Below, piece after piece: positions 1 to 9,600 of a stretch of 64,000 bases of DNA. The position numbers were made by a program, and so were the translations under genes. The notes beneath the pieces were generated by a model. The model saw nothing but the letters and a program-made list of their open reading frames with translations. It was not told where the DNA came from and did not search any database. Source of the stretch: Theristus sp. LFF4_11 (lineage: Eukaryota; Nematoda; Chromadorea; Monhysterida; Xyalidae); NCBI GenBank assembly GCA_030248135.1, contig JASANC010004953.1:1-64000 (forward strand). The letters are read 5' to 3'. Position 1 is the first letter of the stretch, and every line of letters begins with the position of its first letter.

Positions 1-116
1 TGAACGATCCTAGTTTGGATTTCAAGTGATTTTAAAATTCAGCTGGACCACATTTGAAAGTTCATCTTCGGAACCCGCCATCAGGATCACCAAAAAGCCA
101 AATCGACTCTTTCCAG

Positions 117-3103
117 TATCGCGGGCGCGGAACAACTGGCCGAATTCATGGGCGCCACACCCGGCTCGCTCGGCGATCCGGACGGGCACGACAACGATCG
201 GGCCTGCGTGGTCTGTGGCGACAAGGCAGCCTGCCAGCATTACGGAGCGCTGACGTGCGAGGGCTGCAAGGGCTTCTTCAAGGTGAACACATTCGTTCGA
301 GGGTTTATTTGCGGATCCTTACTCCGGCGAATTACTCATCGTTGAGGATTTATTCAAACGTATTCCGCTGAAATGACGTCATATGCCGCCAAACATGCGC
401 TTGTCGTTCACAGCAAACCAGATTCTCCGTTTAGCCGATTTCTTTCCATAAACAAATGGTGAATGTCGAATCAGTCACACCAAATTGAAATTTTAGTGCC
501 TGTACTTTGACAAACGGCCGTTTTTAAAGCAAATGACGTCATTTCAGTCCGGACACGTTTGAATAAATCCACAATAGTAGAATCTCTCTGTGTGCTGTTG
601 TTGGGATTTTAGGCGATATGTTTTTCGGCAAGGCTAACCCAGAAAAGCCCACAGAACGCCGTCGAGTAGGGTGTGCTCATCGAGTTTTCACATCTGTCAT
701 CAAGTGCCTATACACCCCTCTGCGGGGCTCGATCCCCCGAACGCACAGACAATAGTCGAACGCGCTACCGCCAGGCCACGAGCCGTGACTAGGGGGTCTT
801 CGAACAAGCGCATTGTCAGGCCAGGCTATAATCAGTTTCTTAGTTTCTTCTCATTGCAGCGAACCGTGCAGAAGAAGGCGACCTACACGTGCCAGGGTCA
901 GGGCAACTGCGTGATCGACAAGCAGTGCCGCAATCGGTGCCAATATTGCCGCTTCAAGAAATGCCTCGAGGCCGGAATGGCGAAACATGGTACGTGACAA
1001 ATGAGACAAAGTTTTTTTTGGTTTCTTTTTCTTTATCAGTGTCTCTTGAATGTCAGTAGACAGACAAACCTCCAATCCGCCAATTAAAAAAATTCCCACA
1101 TTCAGTCGTCCGTTCCGGCAGTCTCTCGGGTCGCCGCGGGCGTTTGCCGTCGAAGACGAAAAGCCTCAGCAGCGAGGACCCGCCGAGCCCGCCGCAGCCG
1201 TTGGTCACGTTGATCTGTCGCGCCTACCTGGAGACGCTGCCGACCGCAGAGTGCAAAGCGAGTCCGGTAGGCGGTCCGGTGGTTTTTCAACGGTTTTTTC
1301 ACCATCCGTCCATTTTCATCTCGCAAAAAAAACAGGAAACTTTGTTAAAACTGTATCAAGCATGTATGTATGTAGTATTGAGACCCAAACGGTCGTACAA
1401 ACGTGAATGCAGAGCTGTATTTAGTGGGTCGCTTGTTGTTGTTTTGGGAATTTCGGCGATATGTTTTCAGTCAGGGCTAACCCAGAAAACCGTACAGAAC
1501 GGCCGTCGAATGGGGTGCCCAACGAGTTTTCACTCTGTCATTAAGTGCCGATTCACCCCTTCGGCGGGCGCGATCCACCGAACGCACAGACAGTGGTCGA
1601 ACGCGCTACCACTAGGCCACGAGCGGTACCCTCGCTTAACAAAAGGCACCAAAATATCGGATTCAATTAATTCGTTCTAATATGAGCCACAAAATTCCAG
1701 TTGCCCGACTCCGGAAGCGATGAATTTGTTGCCGCGCTACTCGAACGAAGCGCCATCATCATTCGCCAGTGGCTCAGCAAGCTGCCAGCGCCGTTCGGTA
1801 GCGATCTGCCGATTCACGATCAGGAGACCCTGTTGGCTCGTAATTTCCTCTCCATTTTGGCGCTCCGAATCGCTTATCGGTAAGCGAGGCGCGCTGATTT
1901 ATGGCCGAATGAATAAGGCGGTCCTTGTTTTGCTCATTAAAGGCGAAATCAGTCGCAGACTTGGAGTTGTTCCTTCTCAAGAAATGCCAGTGAATATTTG
2001 GCACTCGTGTGTACAGTGGACAAAGAACGAACGTATGATCAATTTGAAAAAAAAACACGTCAAATTAAAAACACACAATTGCGCTATTGAACGACTTTTC
2101 TAATTCATTCAAATTCCGCGCGCTCCTTGCACCCTGAAAAACAGCTGCCACGCTAAATCGGCCATTCCGTAGCGTGCAATTTTTGTAAAACATCGAATTT
2201 TTCAGTCAATCAGTGATCATAGTGCAATCAATGCGCAATTTTAAAATCCGTCCTCCGACGTTTCCAGCTCGGTGAAAAGCGCCGAAAGCGACCAGCTGGT
2301 CTTCGAGTGCGGCTCCGTCGTGCCGCTGTGCATGTTTCCGGACAACTGGCAATCGTGGGCGCGGGCGACGCTGAATCTCGCCGCTCTGCTCCACCAGAAA
2401 CTCGACATCGACAGCTGCTCGTTGTCGTGTCTGCTGCTGCTCGCGCTGCTTGACGTCCGACAACGAACGTCAAACGGTACAGTTTGTTGTTATAGTTTCT
2501 GAAAAACAGAATTTTCTGGTACAGTATGATCTTTTATTTTGGTGCCGCAACTCAATGCGCGCATAGATAGGTGAACAGTTTTTATGGATGCCGCGGGAAT
2601 TCAAAATTGGCAAAGTGATCCGAGTCCCCCACATAGGGCCGAGTCACTTAGGTGACCTTGAATTGTCCCATAACGATTGAAACTAGTTTGCTTTCTACGT
2701 CTGCACACGCATTCAGTCGCAGAACTTAGAAAACTGATAATATGGCCGAATAAATAAGGCAGTCCCTTAAGGCGAAATCAGTCGCAGACTAGGAGTGTTT
2801 TTTTTCAAGAATGCCGTCCGAGTCGGGTGCCCATCGAGTTTTCTCCATCATCAAGTGCTTATGCACCCTACACCCCTCGACAGGGTTCGATCCACCGAGC
2901 GCACAGACCAGAGTCTAACGCGCTACCACCAGACCACGAGCGGTGACAATGAAAATGCTCCATTATTCCCACTTCAGAACCGCCAGTGTCGCTCGTAAAC
3001 GCCCCCGGTCGCGACAACCTCTACGGTATCGTCGAATGCGCTCTACAGGAGCACTGCATCAATCTGATGCAACAACAACAACAACAACAACACCACCACC
3101 ACC

Positions 3104-3201
<98 letters not shown>

Positions 3202-3239
3202 CCACAACCACAACCACAAACACAACCACAACCACAACC

Positions 3240-3287
<48 letters not shown>

Positions 3288-3639
3288 CCAACAACAACAA
3301 CAACAACCACAACAACAACCACAACAACAACAACAACAACAACAACAACCGACGCGCAGCGGCCACGAGCACTACGGCGACCTGATGCGCATACTGAACG
3401 AGGTGCAACTGGTTGGTCGTGCCGTTGCGCTGGAGATCCGCCTGCCCGGCTCCATACGAAGCGCGTCACAGCAGCAACAGCCGACGCTTCTGATGTCGAC
3501 GGGCACGGCGTCAACGATGACGTCATCAACGATGACGTCATCGACATCGTCAACGGTGCTGCCAATGGCGCATCTGCTGTTCCCGGCGGGCGCCATCGAG
3601 TTGCGGCGAAAGGCGAACGTCGAAGCGACCAGCGATTGA
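117..3639 (+). CDS. NR4A-type nuclear receptor (NHR-6/Nurr family), 5' partial
   Basis: Ligand-independent orphan nuclear receptor, expected to bind NGFI-B-type response elements in the nucleus. Visible exons: 117–282, 860–989, 1106–1266, 1701–1879, 2268–2476, 2978–3639; phases agree and give 501 residues. The first exon opens in mid-codon after a TTCCAG acceptor, so the A/B region lies outside the window. The two-finger C4 DNA-binding domain has the family signature [15 protein letters not shown]-box CEGCKGFFK and [17 protein letters not shown], followed by the NR4A-like C-terminal extension [17 protein letters not shown]. The ligand-binding domain follows ([27 protein letters not shown]). 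Two oddities: about 95 Gln-rich residues lie inside the ligand-binding domain, between [11 protein letters not shown] and the helix [20 protein letters not shown]; and the C-terminus is Ser/Thr-rich with no recognisable AF-2 helix. C. elegans nhr-6 is the likely counterpart. Confidence 0.93.
346..574. mobile_element. MITE family F5 (ends TTTATTCAAACGTGTCC)
   Basis: Short non-coding element of about 230 bp with terminal inverted repeats GATTTATTCAAACG / CGTTTGAATAAATC, each followed inward by a TGACGTCA octamer (374–381 and 534–541). Further copies lie near 33942, 50586 and 55193. No coding capacity. Confidence 0.75.
597..791 (-). repeat. tRNA-derived SINE, family S1 (NR4A intron)
   Basis: Family definition. 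Read 5'→3' it has a tRNA-like head with box A (GTGGCCTGGTGGTAGCGCG) and box B (GGGATCGAGCCCC), then about 120 bp of body containing CACTTAATGACAGAGAAAAC and GGCGTTCTGTACGCT, ending near GTTAGCCCTGGCTAAAAACA. This copy is reversed. About a dozen copies occur in the window on both strands, mostly in introns. Confidence 0.85.
1432..1629 (-). repeat. SINE S1 copy (NR4A intron)
   Basis: Reversed copy with box B complement and CCACTAGGCCACGAGCGG at its tRNA end; it fills much of the intron between the third and fourth visible exons. Confidence 0.85.
1897..2172. mobile_element. MITE family F6 (ends GGCCGAATAAATAAGGCAG)
   Basis: About 270-bp element with terminal inverted repeats close to TACGGCCGAATAAATGAGGC, shared with 7885–8157 and 41132–41397. 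Inside it carries GCGAAATCAGTCGCAGACT and GCGCGCTCCTTGCACCCTG. No open frame. Confidence 0.7.
2557..2745. mobile_element. MITE family F4, joined to an F6 arm
   Basis: About 190-bp repeat recognised by ATGCCGCGGGAATTCAAAAT, a GATCCGAGTCCC…AGGGCCGAGTCACTTA core and ends resembling GGTTCTGCGACTCAATGCG. Similar copies: 9052–9240, 15375–15490, 41440–41605, 42515–42665, 43828–43940, 51243–51455, 54055–54260, 56140–56290. Directly abutted by one arm of F6 (2739–2815). Confidence 0.65.
2813..2946 (-). repeat. SINE S1 copy, truncated (NR4A last intron)
   Basis: Reversed; retains the tRNA head and proximal body but lacks the distal tail. It ends about 30 bp upstream of the last exon's 3' splice site. 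Confidence 0.75.
3067..3350 (+). repeat. CAA trinucleotide run encoding polyGln (with His/Pro) in NR4A
   Basis: Almost uninterrupted CAA codons with a few CAC, CCA and ACA, so the run reads Gln with scattered His, Pro and Thr. It lies in the last coding exon. It is probably length-variable between alleles. The very long tract ORFs in the other five frames here are artefacts of it. Confidence 0.95.
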
Positions 3640-3685
3640 GTGATTGATCAAGAGTTCTTCGGTTGTATTGTATTGTTGGTTGAAG

Positions 3686-3785
3686 TTATGGGGCATTCAT
3701 GAACCAGTATTTAGTGACCGCGTAGCTATGTTTAAACACTAAATACGTCATCGCTAAATTTACTGTTCTGCGAATGCCGCTTTAA
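3686..3785. mobile_element. MITE family F1 (hairpin, TTAA ends)
   Basis: Family definition: about 90–105 bp, nearly complete hairpin, ends close to TTAAGCGGCATTCATGAAG and core AGTATTTAGTGACCGCGTAG. The TTAA at the ends suggests piggyBac-type target choice, though no transposase is present. Confidence 0.75.
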
Positions 3786-4127
3786 GAATTTACGTTGCGC
3801 GTTTCAGTTTTGTATGATTTTCTGGTAAGAATTTTCAATCAGGTTGTTTTGTTTTTTGTGTTCTTTTTTGATTAAATTACACCTGCGCGCTCTTGACCGC
3901 TTCTGTACCATATTTTTTTGTGTTTGTGCATTTTCCAATTGTTTTTCGCTCTATTTTTTTGTTTTTTGTTACTGTTGGGTTTATAGTCATAAAACCGGTC
4001 ATCTTTCCCAAAACGAGTTGAAAAGCGCTCATCATATGCTTTGGTTTGGCCCGGTTCGACTGTTGTTTTAAGTATACTGTGTTATATTTTGCAACTTTGA
4101 AACAGAAACGTTACTGACACAATAGTC

Positions 4128-4585
4128 TACCGTATTACCTCTAATAAACCCCCATGGGGGTTTATTTCTTCAGCGACTTCTGGGGGTGGGGGTTTATTTT
4201 GGGGGGGGGGCTTTATTTTTGGGGGGGGGGGGGTTTATTTGGAAACTATTTTTAGGGGTGGGCAAAATGGCAAAAATACCTTCCATGGCAGGAAGGAAGT
4301 CGCAGAAACTTCTACTCTACATAGAAATTTCCTTTTACAACAGCCTTTTGTAATGAAATTACCATTAACTCATCCATTTGGGGCCTTTGGTAGCACAATT
4401 TCATCATTTTCACTGCAACCAGCCACTGAATTTGCTGGGTATGTGTTTCAAACAGGTTTCAATAATCCCCCATGGGGGATTATTTTGGGGGGGGATTATT
4501 TGGAAACTTGTCGAGGGGGTGGGGGTTTATTTTTTGGGGGGGGGGTTAATTTTGGGGGGGGGGGTTTAATAGAGGTAATACGGTA
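4128..4585. mobile_element. MITE family F7 with long G runs
   Basis: About 460 bp bounded by TACCGTATTACC and its complement GGTAATACGGTA. Outer parts are variants of TAATAAACCCCC and long G homopolymers (8–12 G). The inner core (CAGGAAGGAAGTCGCAGAAA onward) is shared with 54497–54961 in the opposite orientation. Confidence 0.8.
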
Positions 4586-5515
4586 TCTAGTGCTTTTTGC
4601 AACTGATAGTGGGCTTGGTGCAACTCAATTTGCAAAGATTCTTTTTTGGCTTGAAATGATGCTTAGTTGTAACGAAGCAATTTTGACGCATGTGAAATAG
4701 TGAAGGGTGTTTTGGTTTCTACGATACGTTATGAGCGTTATCTTTCGGGTGTGTTTCTTCAGTTACATTGTTTTGAGTTATTGTTTCAACACCACAGCCT
4801 GTTTTTCTGAACGTGAACGTGATCAAAATCTTTCATGCACTGTTTCAAGTGTGGAACTTCTGTGATATACACTGATACGAACGGTACGTAGCATAATGCG
4901 ATACGTCCTTGGCGGCAACAACGAATGGGTATACAATTCTTTTTAAAATGTTTTGTATTCAATCAATCAACGAGTATACGTCTGACGCCTATTTCATTGC
5001 TTTCCGGCTCACTTCTTTCGGGTTCTGTCTCCGCCTTTCTGTTTACGCAAGTTTTTCCTGTGCGATCGCTTTGTTTGCTTGTTTTGTTCCTTTCACTCTT
5101 TTTTGCTCTATTCTGTGATGATTCTTTACTTTGTTCGGTCTTGCCATTTTTACACATCTAATATTGCCAGCTGCATTTGTCGTATTTACAGTTCATTCAT
5201 GCCATGTTACCAATCGATTCCTCTAGTCTTTTATGCCCCTTTCGTGTTCTGTATTAAGTCATTTTTCTGATCTAGTCAGTTGTAAACTGTAAAACGTCAG
5301 CTCACTTTGGGTTGGAATTTCTGACAATTTTATTGAACATAGTTTTATCCTGCCTAAACTGAGATTTGATTTTGTTCATAAAATAATAATAAAAAATCTG
5401 ATCTTCATGCCATCCTCCACCGCGTTATGTAAACACAAACGAATGGACGCCACATATGACAAATAAATAGCACAAGCAGAATTTCATAGCAAAAATGCGC
5501 GAAAACAAAAAAAAC

Positions 5516-5610
5516 TAAAGGGACATTCATGAATCAGTATTTAGTGACCGCGTGACTATGTTTTAACACAGCTACGCGTCACTTACTACTGCTTCATGAA
5601 TGCCGCTTAA
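5516..5610. mobile_element. MITE F1 copy
   Basis: Hairpin with GGACATTCATGAATCAGTAT at one end and ACTGCTTCATGAATGCCGC at the other. Confidence 0.75.
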
Positions 5611-6282
5611 AAAGTTAATTTTTGAAATCATACTTTTGCAATTCAACTTTTTTCTCGAGACAACCCAAGCGGAAACTAACACAATATCCATTATAAATCC
5701 ACCATTGGGTTCCGAGGATCGAGAGAACATATTGTAGCACAGAATAAGCAGGAAAAACATAATCAACGTACTGTACACATAAACAACGCTACAATCAGAT
5801 ATTATTATTCCTGCTATGCACTGGGACTAAACTGATGATAATCGAATTGAACACCACGATACCACAAACTTTCAAACCTGAACTTTCAACAAAAAAAAAC
5901 AGAACAAACGGATGACTCAAAATAAGTAATTGTTCTCAAAGTGGAGCAATACGTTCTGCACGTTTACCGTATATGTAAAATACCTAGTTTTTCGGCCTGT
6001 CACCGTACTAAGGTTATATTGCCGTTTTTGTCATACAAAATCAGTTATGAACACAGCTAATGTTCTGTAATTATCGCATTAAGTTGCATACGATGGTATT
6101 TTAAGAATTCGGATAGCCTCAATCCCACAACCAAATTGAATATTGCAAAAACAAAAACTTGGCAAACAAGGATGAACGAGGAGGGTGGCAAGGAACAAAC
6201 AACAAAAAGGATGACTAGACTCTCAAAAGTCAAATATTGCACAGAATCATGTTAGTGAAAGAAAAAAATAGTATTAGAATGC

Positions 6283-6377
6283 TTAAGACGCATTCATGAA
6301 GTAGTATTTAGTGACGCGTAGCTGTGTTAAAACAAAGATAAGTGGTCAGTAAATACTGCTTCATGAATGCCGCTTTA
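6283..6377. mobile_element. MITE F1 copy
   Basis: Starts TTAAGACGCATTCATGAAG, ends CTTCATGAATGCCGCTTTA; lies about 0.3 kb beyond the MFSD6 stop. Confidence 0.75.
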
Positions 6378-6417
6378 GATGAGACCAGGTAAAATTGAAG
6401 TTGATGATGGGCGATTA

Positions 6418-6423
6418 TTTATT
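6418..6423 (-). terminator. Candidate poly(A) signal of the MFSD6-like gene
   Basis: AATAAA on the minus strand about 270 nt beyond the stop codon at 6695. Confidence 0.4.
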
Positions 6424-6694
6424 GTAATTTGCCGTTTTTCAAAGAAGTGAAGATACTCAAACTCAAACTAGTTAGACTTGAAACACACCGTTGTGTGACA
6501 GGAGATACGGAATGTTTTCTGCAACAGCCAAATGAGTAATTGATTCTTTTAACCGGCCCACAAAAAATGTAACGAATCGAACAACAATGACAATACGGCT
6601 CCAAAAAATGAAACAACAAAACAACAACAAAACAATATACCATTGCATACACACTTTTAACAACATAAAAGTTTTCATCTGCAGATTAACAGTT

Positions 6695-9600
6695 CTAGAA
6701 TTTGCCACCACTGACGTATTTGTCGTACGCGTCCTGTGTTGGGTCCGGTTCATCCGGAATATTCGCGTAGTCTTGTCGCTTCGGCTTACCGTCCGTCTGG
6801 TACGGCACGGTCATCGGGAGACCGTGCGGCGCTGAAGTGCACGACAGTAAAGGCGCCCGTTCATATTGACGTATGCGTGTGCGGCACGTCACGTCACGTC
6901 ACGTCACGTCACGTCACGTCACGTCACGTCACCTCAGGTTTTGTGTTTTAGCATACTACCGTTCATACAGCCGTACATATATACGGCACGGCACGGCGCG
7001 TTAGGTCTCGGTGTTATTGCATACTGCCATACATGGGGACGTGTCTTTGACGTACGTCGACGTACGGCAGCATACGTCAGTATGAACGGGCCTTAAAAAC
7101 CGAAAAGTTTCACGATGACCCATAAGCCCCCCCCCAAAACATACCAAGATGAGTGTCGCCAAGAGTGGCGGCATTTGCAGTGCCTGCGCCGGCATCATGT
7201 GCCACCTTGAAGATTCGGTTGAATAAGAAGAACACAATTGCTAACAACAGTGAGCCGCCAGCGTAAATCATGAACATCACGCGGGTGCCTAAACATATCG
7301 GTTTAATTTTGATGTGATGGGGCAAAATGACACGTCGAATTATGGTTATAATAGAATGAAATAGCAAAAAAAACTGAAATTCAGCTCTAGGAACTATAAA
7401 GACCAATTTGTGCATGACGTATATAAATATATCCGGATCCGGCACGTCACGTCACGGCACGTCAAGTATGAATGCTAATATACAACCACGAGCACGTGTT
7501 TTAAAGGTAACGTGACGTGCTGGATTGCTGTTTTTTGCTCCATGAATGAGACGTGACGTGACGTGACGGACGTGACGTGACGTGACGTGACGTGACGTGA
7601 CGTGACGTGCTGCATGCGCATACGTCAGGTATGAACGGGCCTTAACAGAGAAAGCAGTGTATGTTTCTCAAATTCGTTCGCTCCTACCCGCATAAGTGAT
7701 GATCAGACCGCCAACAATGGCGCCCGTGCCACGGCCAACGCCGTGGTGTAAAACGGACAGCAAATGTTGCGCCGTCGGCTTCTGCTCGGGCGGCGTCGCC
7801 AGTGAGATGTACGACGAACAAGCCGACCAGACGGTCGCGTGCGTCAGCCCTGTGTGAGCCAAGCATTTTACGACAAAGTCGAGTACGGAATGCCGATTAA
7901 ACATGGCAGCGCTTTTTTCAGGGTGCAAGAAAGCGCGCGAAACTTGAATGAAAGTAAAAAAGACATTCAGAAATGCAGTTGTGCGTCAAATTTGACGTGT
8001 TTTTTTTCAAACTAATTGATTCTTCGTGCTATTCTGTTCTTTCTTTCTCCCTTGCACATATGATTAGAAAATTATCCCGGCATTTCTAAAAAAGAGAACT
8101 CCTAGTCTGCGACTGATCCCGTCTTGATGAACTGTCTTATTTATTCGGCCATACTGTATATTTGATTGAAAAACATTTTTTTACCTTGAATCAGTTCAAT
8201 TGGCAACACCAGCCACGCATTTGTGATGAGACCGACGTATAGAAATCGCAGCACATTCGCGAGCAAACCGAGGTACAGCACCTGATTAATTATATGTTCA
8301 AAGGTCCGAAATTCTGTCGTCGAAAGTCTGTCGAAAAACAGCCTCGTGGCCTGGTGGTAGTGCGTTAGACTGCAGTCTGTGCGCTCGAGGGATCGAGCCC
8401 CGCCGAGGGGTGTATAGACACTTAATGACAGATGAGAAAATTTGATGGGCACACCCCACTCAATGGCGTTCTGTACGCTTCTCTGTGTTAGCTCTAGCAG
8501 AAAACATTGAATAAAAAAATCCCAACAACGAGGAACAACAAAGCCTCTACTTATAAATATAAATAAATGTGAACACCCGCACCTTAATATGACCAATTTT
8601 ATTGATCAAATCGACCGCGAAGAAGAACGCGCACACTTCCGAGACGTGATTGATCACGGATGCAAAACCGTACAAATTCGGACCTCCACCGATGTCCTGG
8701 TAAGCAAAAAACATATCAGACAGAACGTCAAACGTTCTAGCAAAACAAAAATATTATAATTTTTATATTTTTTATAAGTTTATAAGTTTACTTGTAAATG
8801 CCAGAATAAGAAACTGAAGACGAGTCCAACGCCGATGCCCATCCAGATCGTGACGAGCCAGAACACCAAATGATGAGGCCGACTAAACGTTTTCACGACC
8901 CCGATCCATTTCGGCCCGACCGACGGCTCTTGCGACACTTGCGGGCCTTCCTCTCGAGCCTACGCGATTAATAGCAGCAATCAGCGAATGACGAAACGTT
9001 GTGCAGACAAACAAAAAGTAGAATCGTGCACCTATTATCAATATTTCAGGTTCTGCGACACTCAATAAGTGTGCAGATGCGAAAATGGAAACCAGTTTCA
9101 ATCTTTATGTGGCATTTCAAAATCGCCCAAGTGACTCGACTCTATTTAGGGGATTCGGATTACTTTGTCAATTTTGAATTCCCGCGTAACGCATGAAACT
9201 GTTTACCTGTATGCGCGCATTGAGTCTCGGGACACTAAAATAAAAGACCATACCTCTTGGGCGACTTTTGTATTGATGCGTCTGTTGTTCACGTCCATTA
9301 GCATTGCGGCGACCTCATCTGGTCGTTGTCCTTCGTCCGATGGAAACGAGAAGAAGATGGCTGAAAATTGACGGAACTCTCTTATTTTTAGATTGGTGCT
9401 TGATCCAGTTGTAACTTGAAGCAAATACGCTACGTTACTCACACACGATCAACGCTAACACCATCAGGATGGCGAACGCAGTGAAGCAGACCGTGTAATT
9501 CTTCTCGCGTGTCTCTAATCCTTTGCACTGTTGTTCATCCCATGGTGGCGCAGCTCCCTGAAGTCATGTTGTTGCGAAATGGCTTCTTGACATTTTTTCT

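Larger units (their letters stand above)
3640..6694. other. Convergent intergenic region NR4A / MFSD6
   Basis: No convincing gene. It holds MITEs at 3686–3785, 4128–4585, 5516–5610 and 6283–6377 and otherwise AT-rich sequence containing the 3' UTRs of the two flanking genes. The short frames here have no recognisable protein content. Confidence 0.7.

Noticed and set aside
3043..3565. Long open frames of polyLeu, polyVal or polyThr opposite and beside the CAA run
   Set aside because: They are the other frames of a trinucleotide repeat; only the polyGln frame continues the NR4A domain with correct splice phases.
4239..4700. 153-codon frame
   Set aside because: Lies within the G-rich F7 MITE and reads through homopolymers into Gly-rich sequence; not a gene.
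8141..8596. 151-codon minus-strand frame joining SINE and MFSD6 sequence
   Set aside because: It only runs through exon 9 and an antisense SINE; the exon boundaries at 8281 and 8185 explain the real part.
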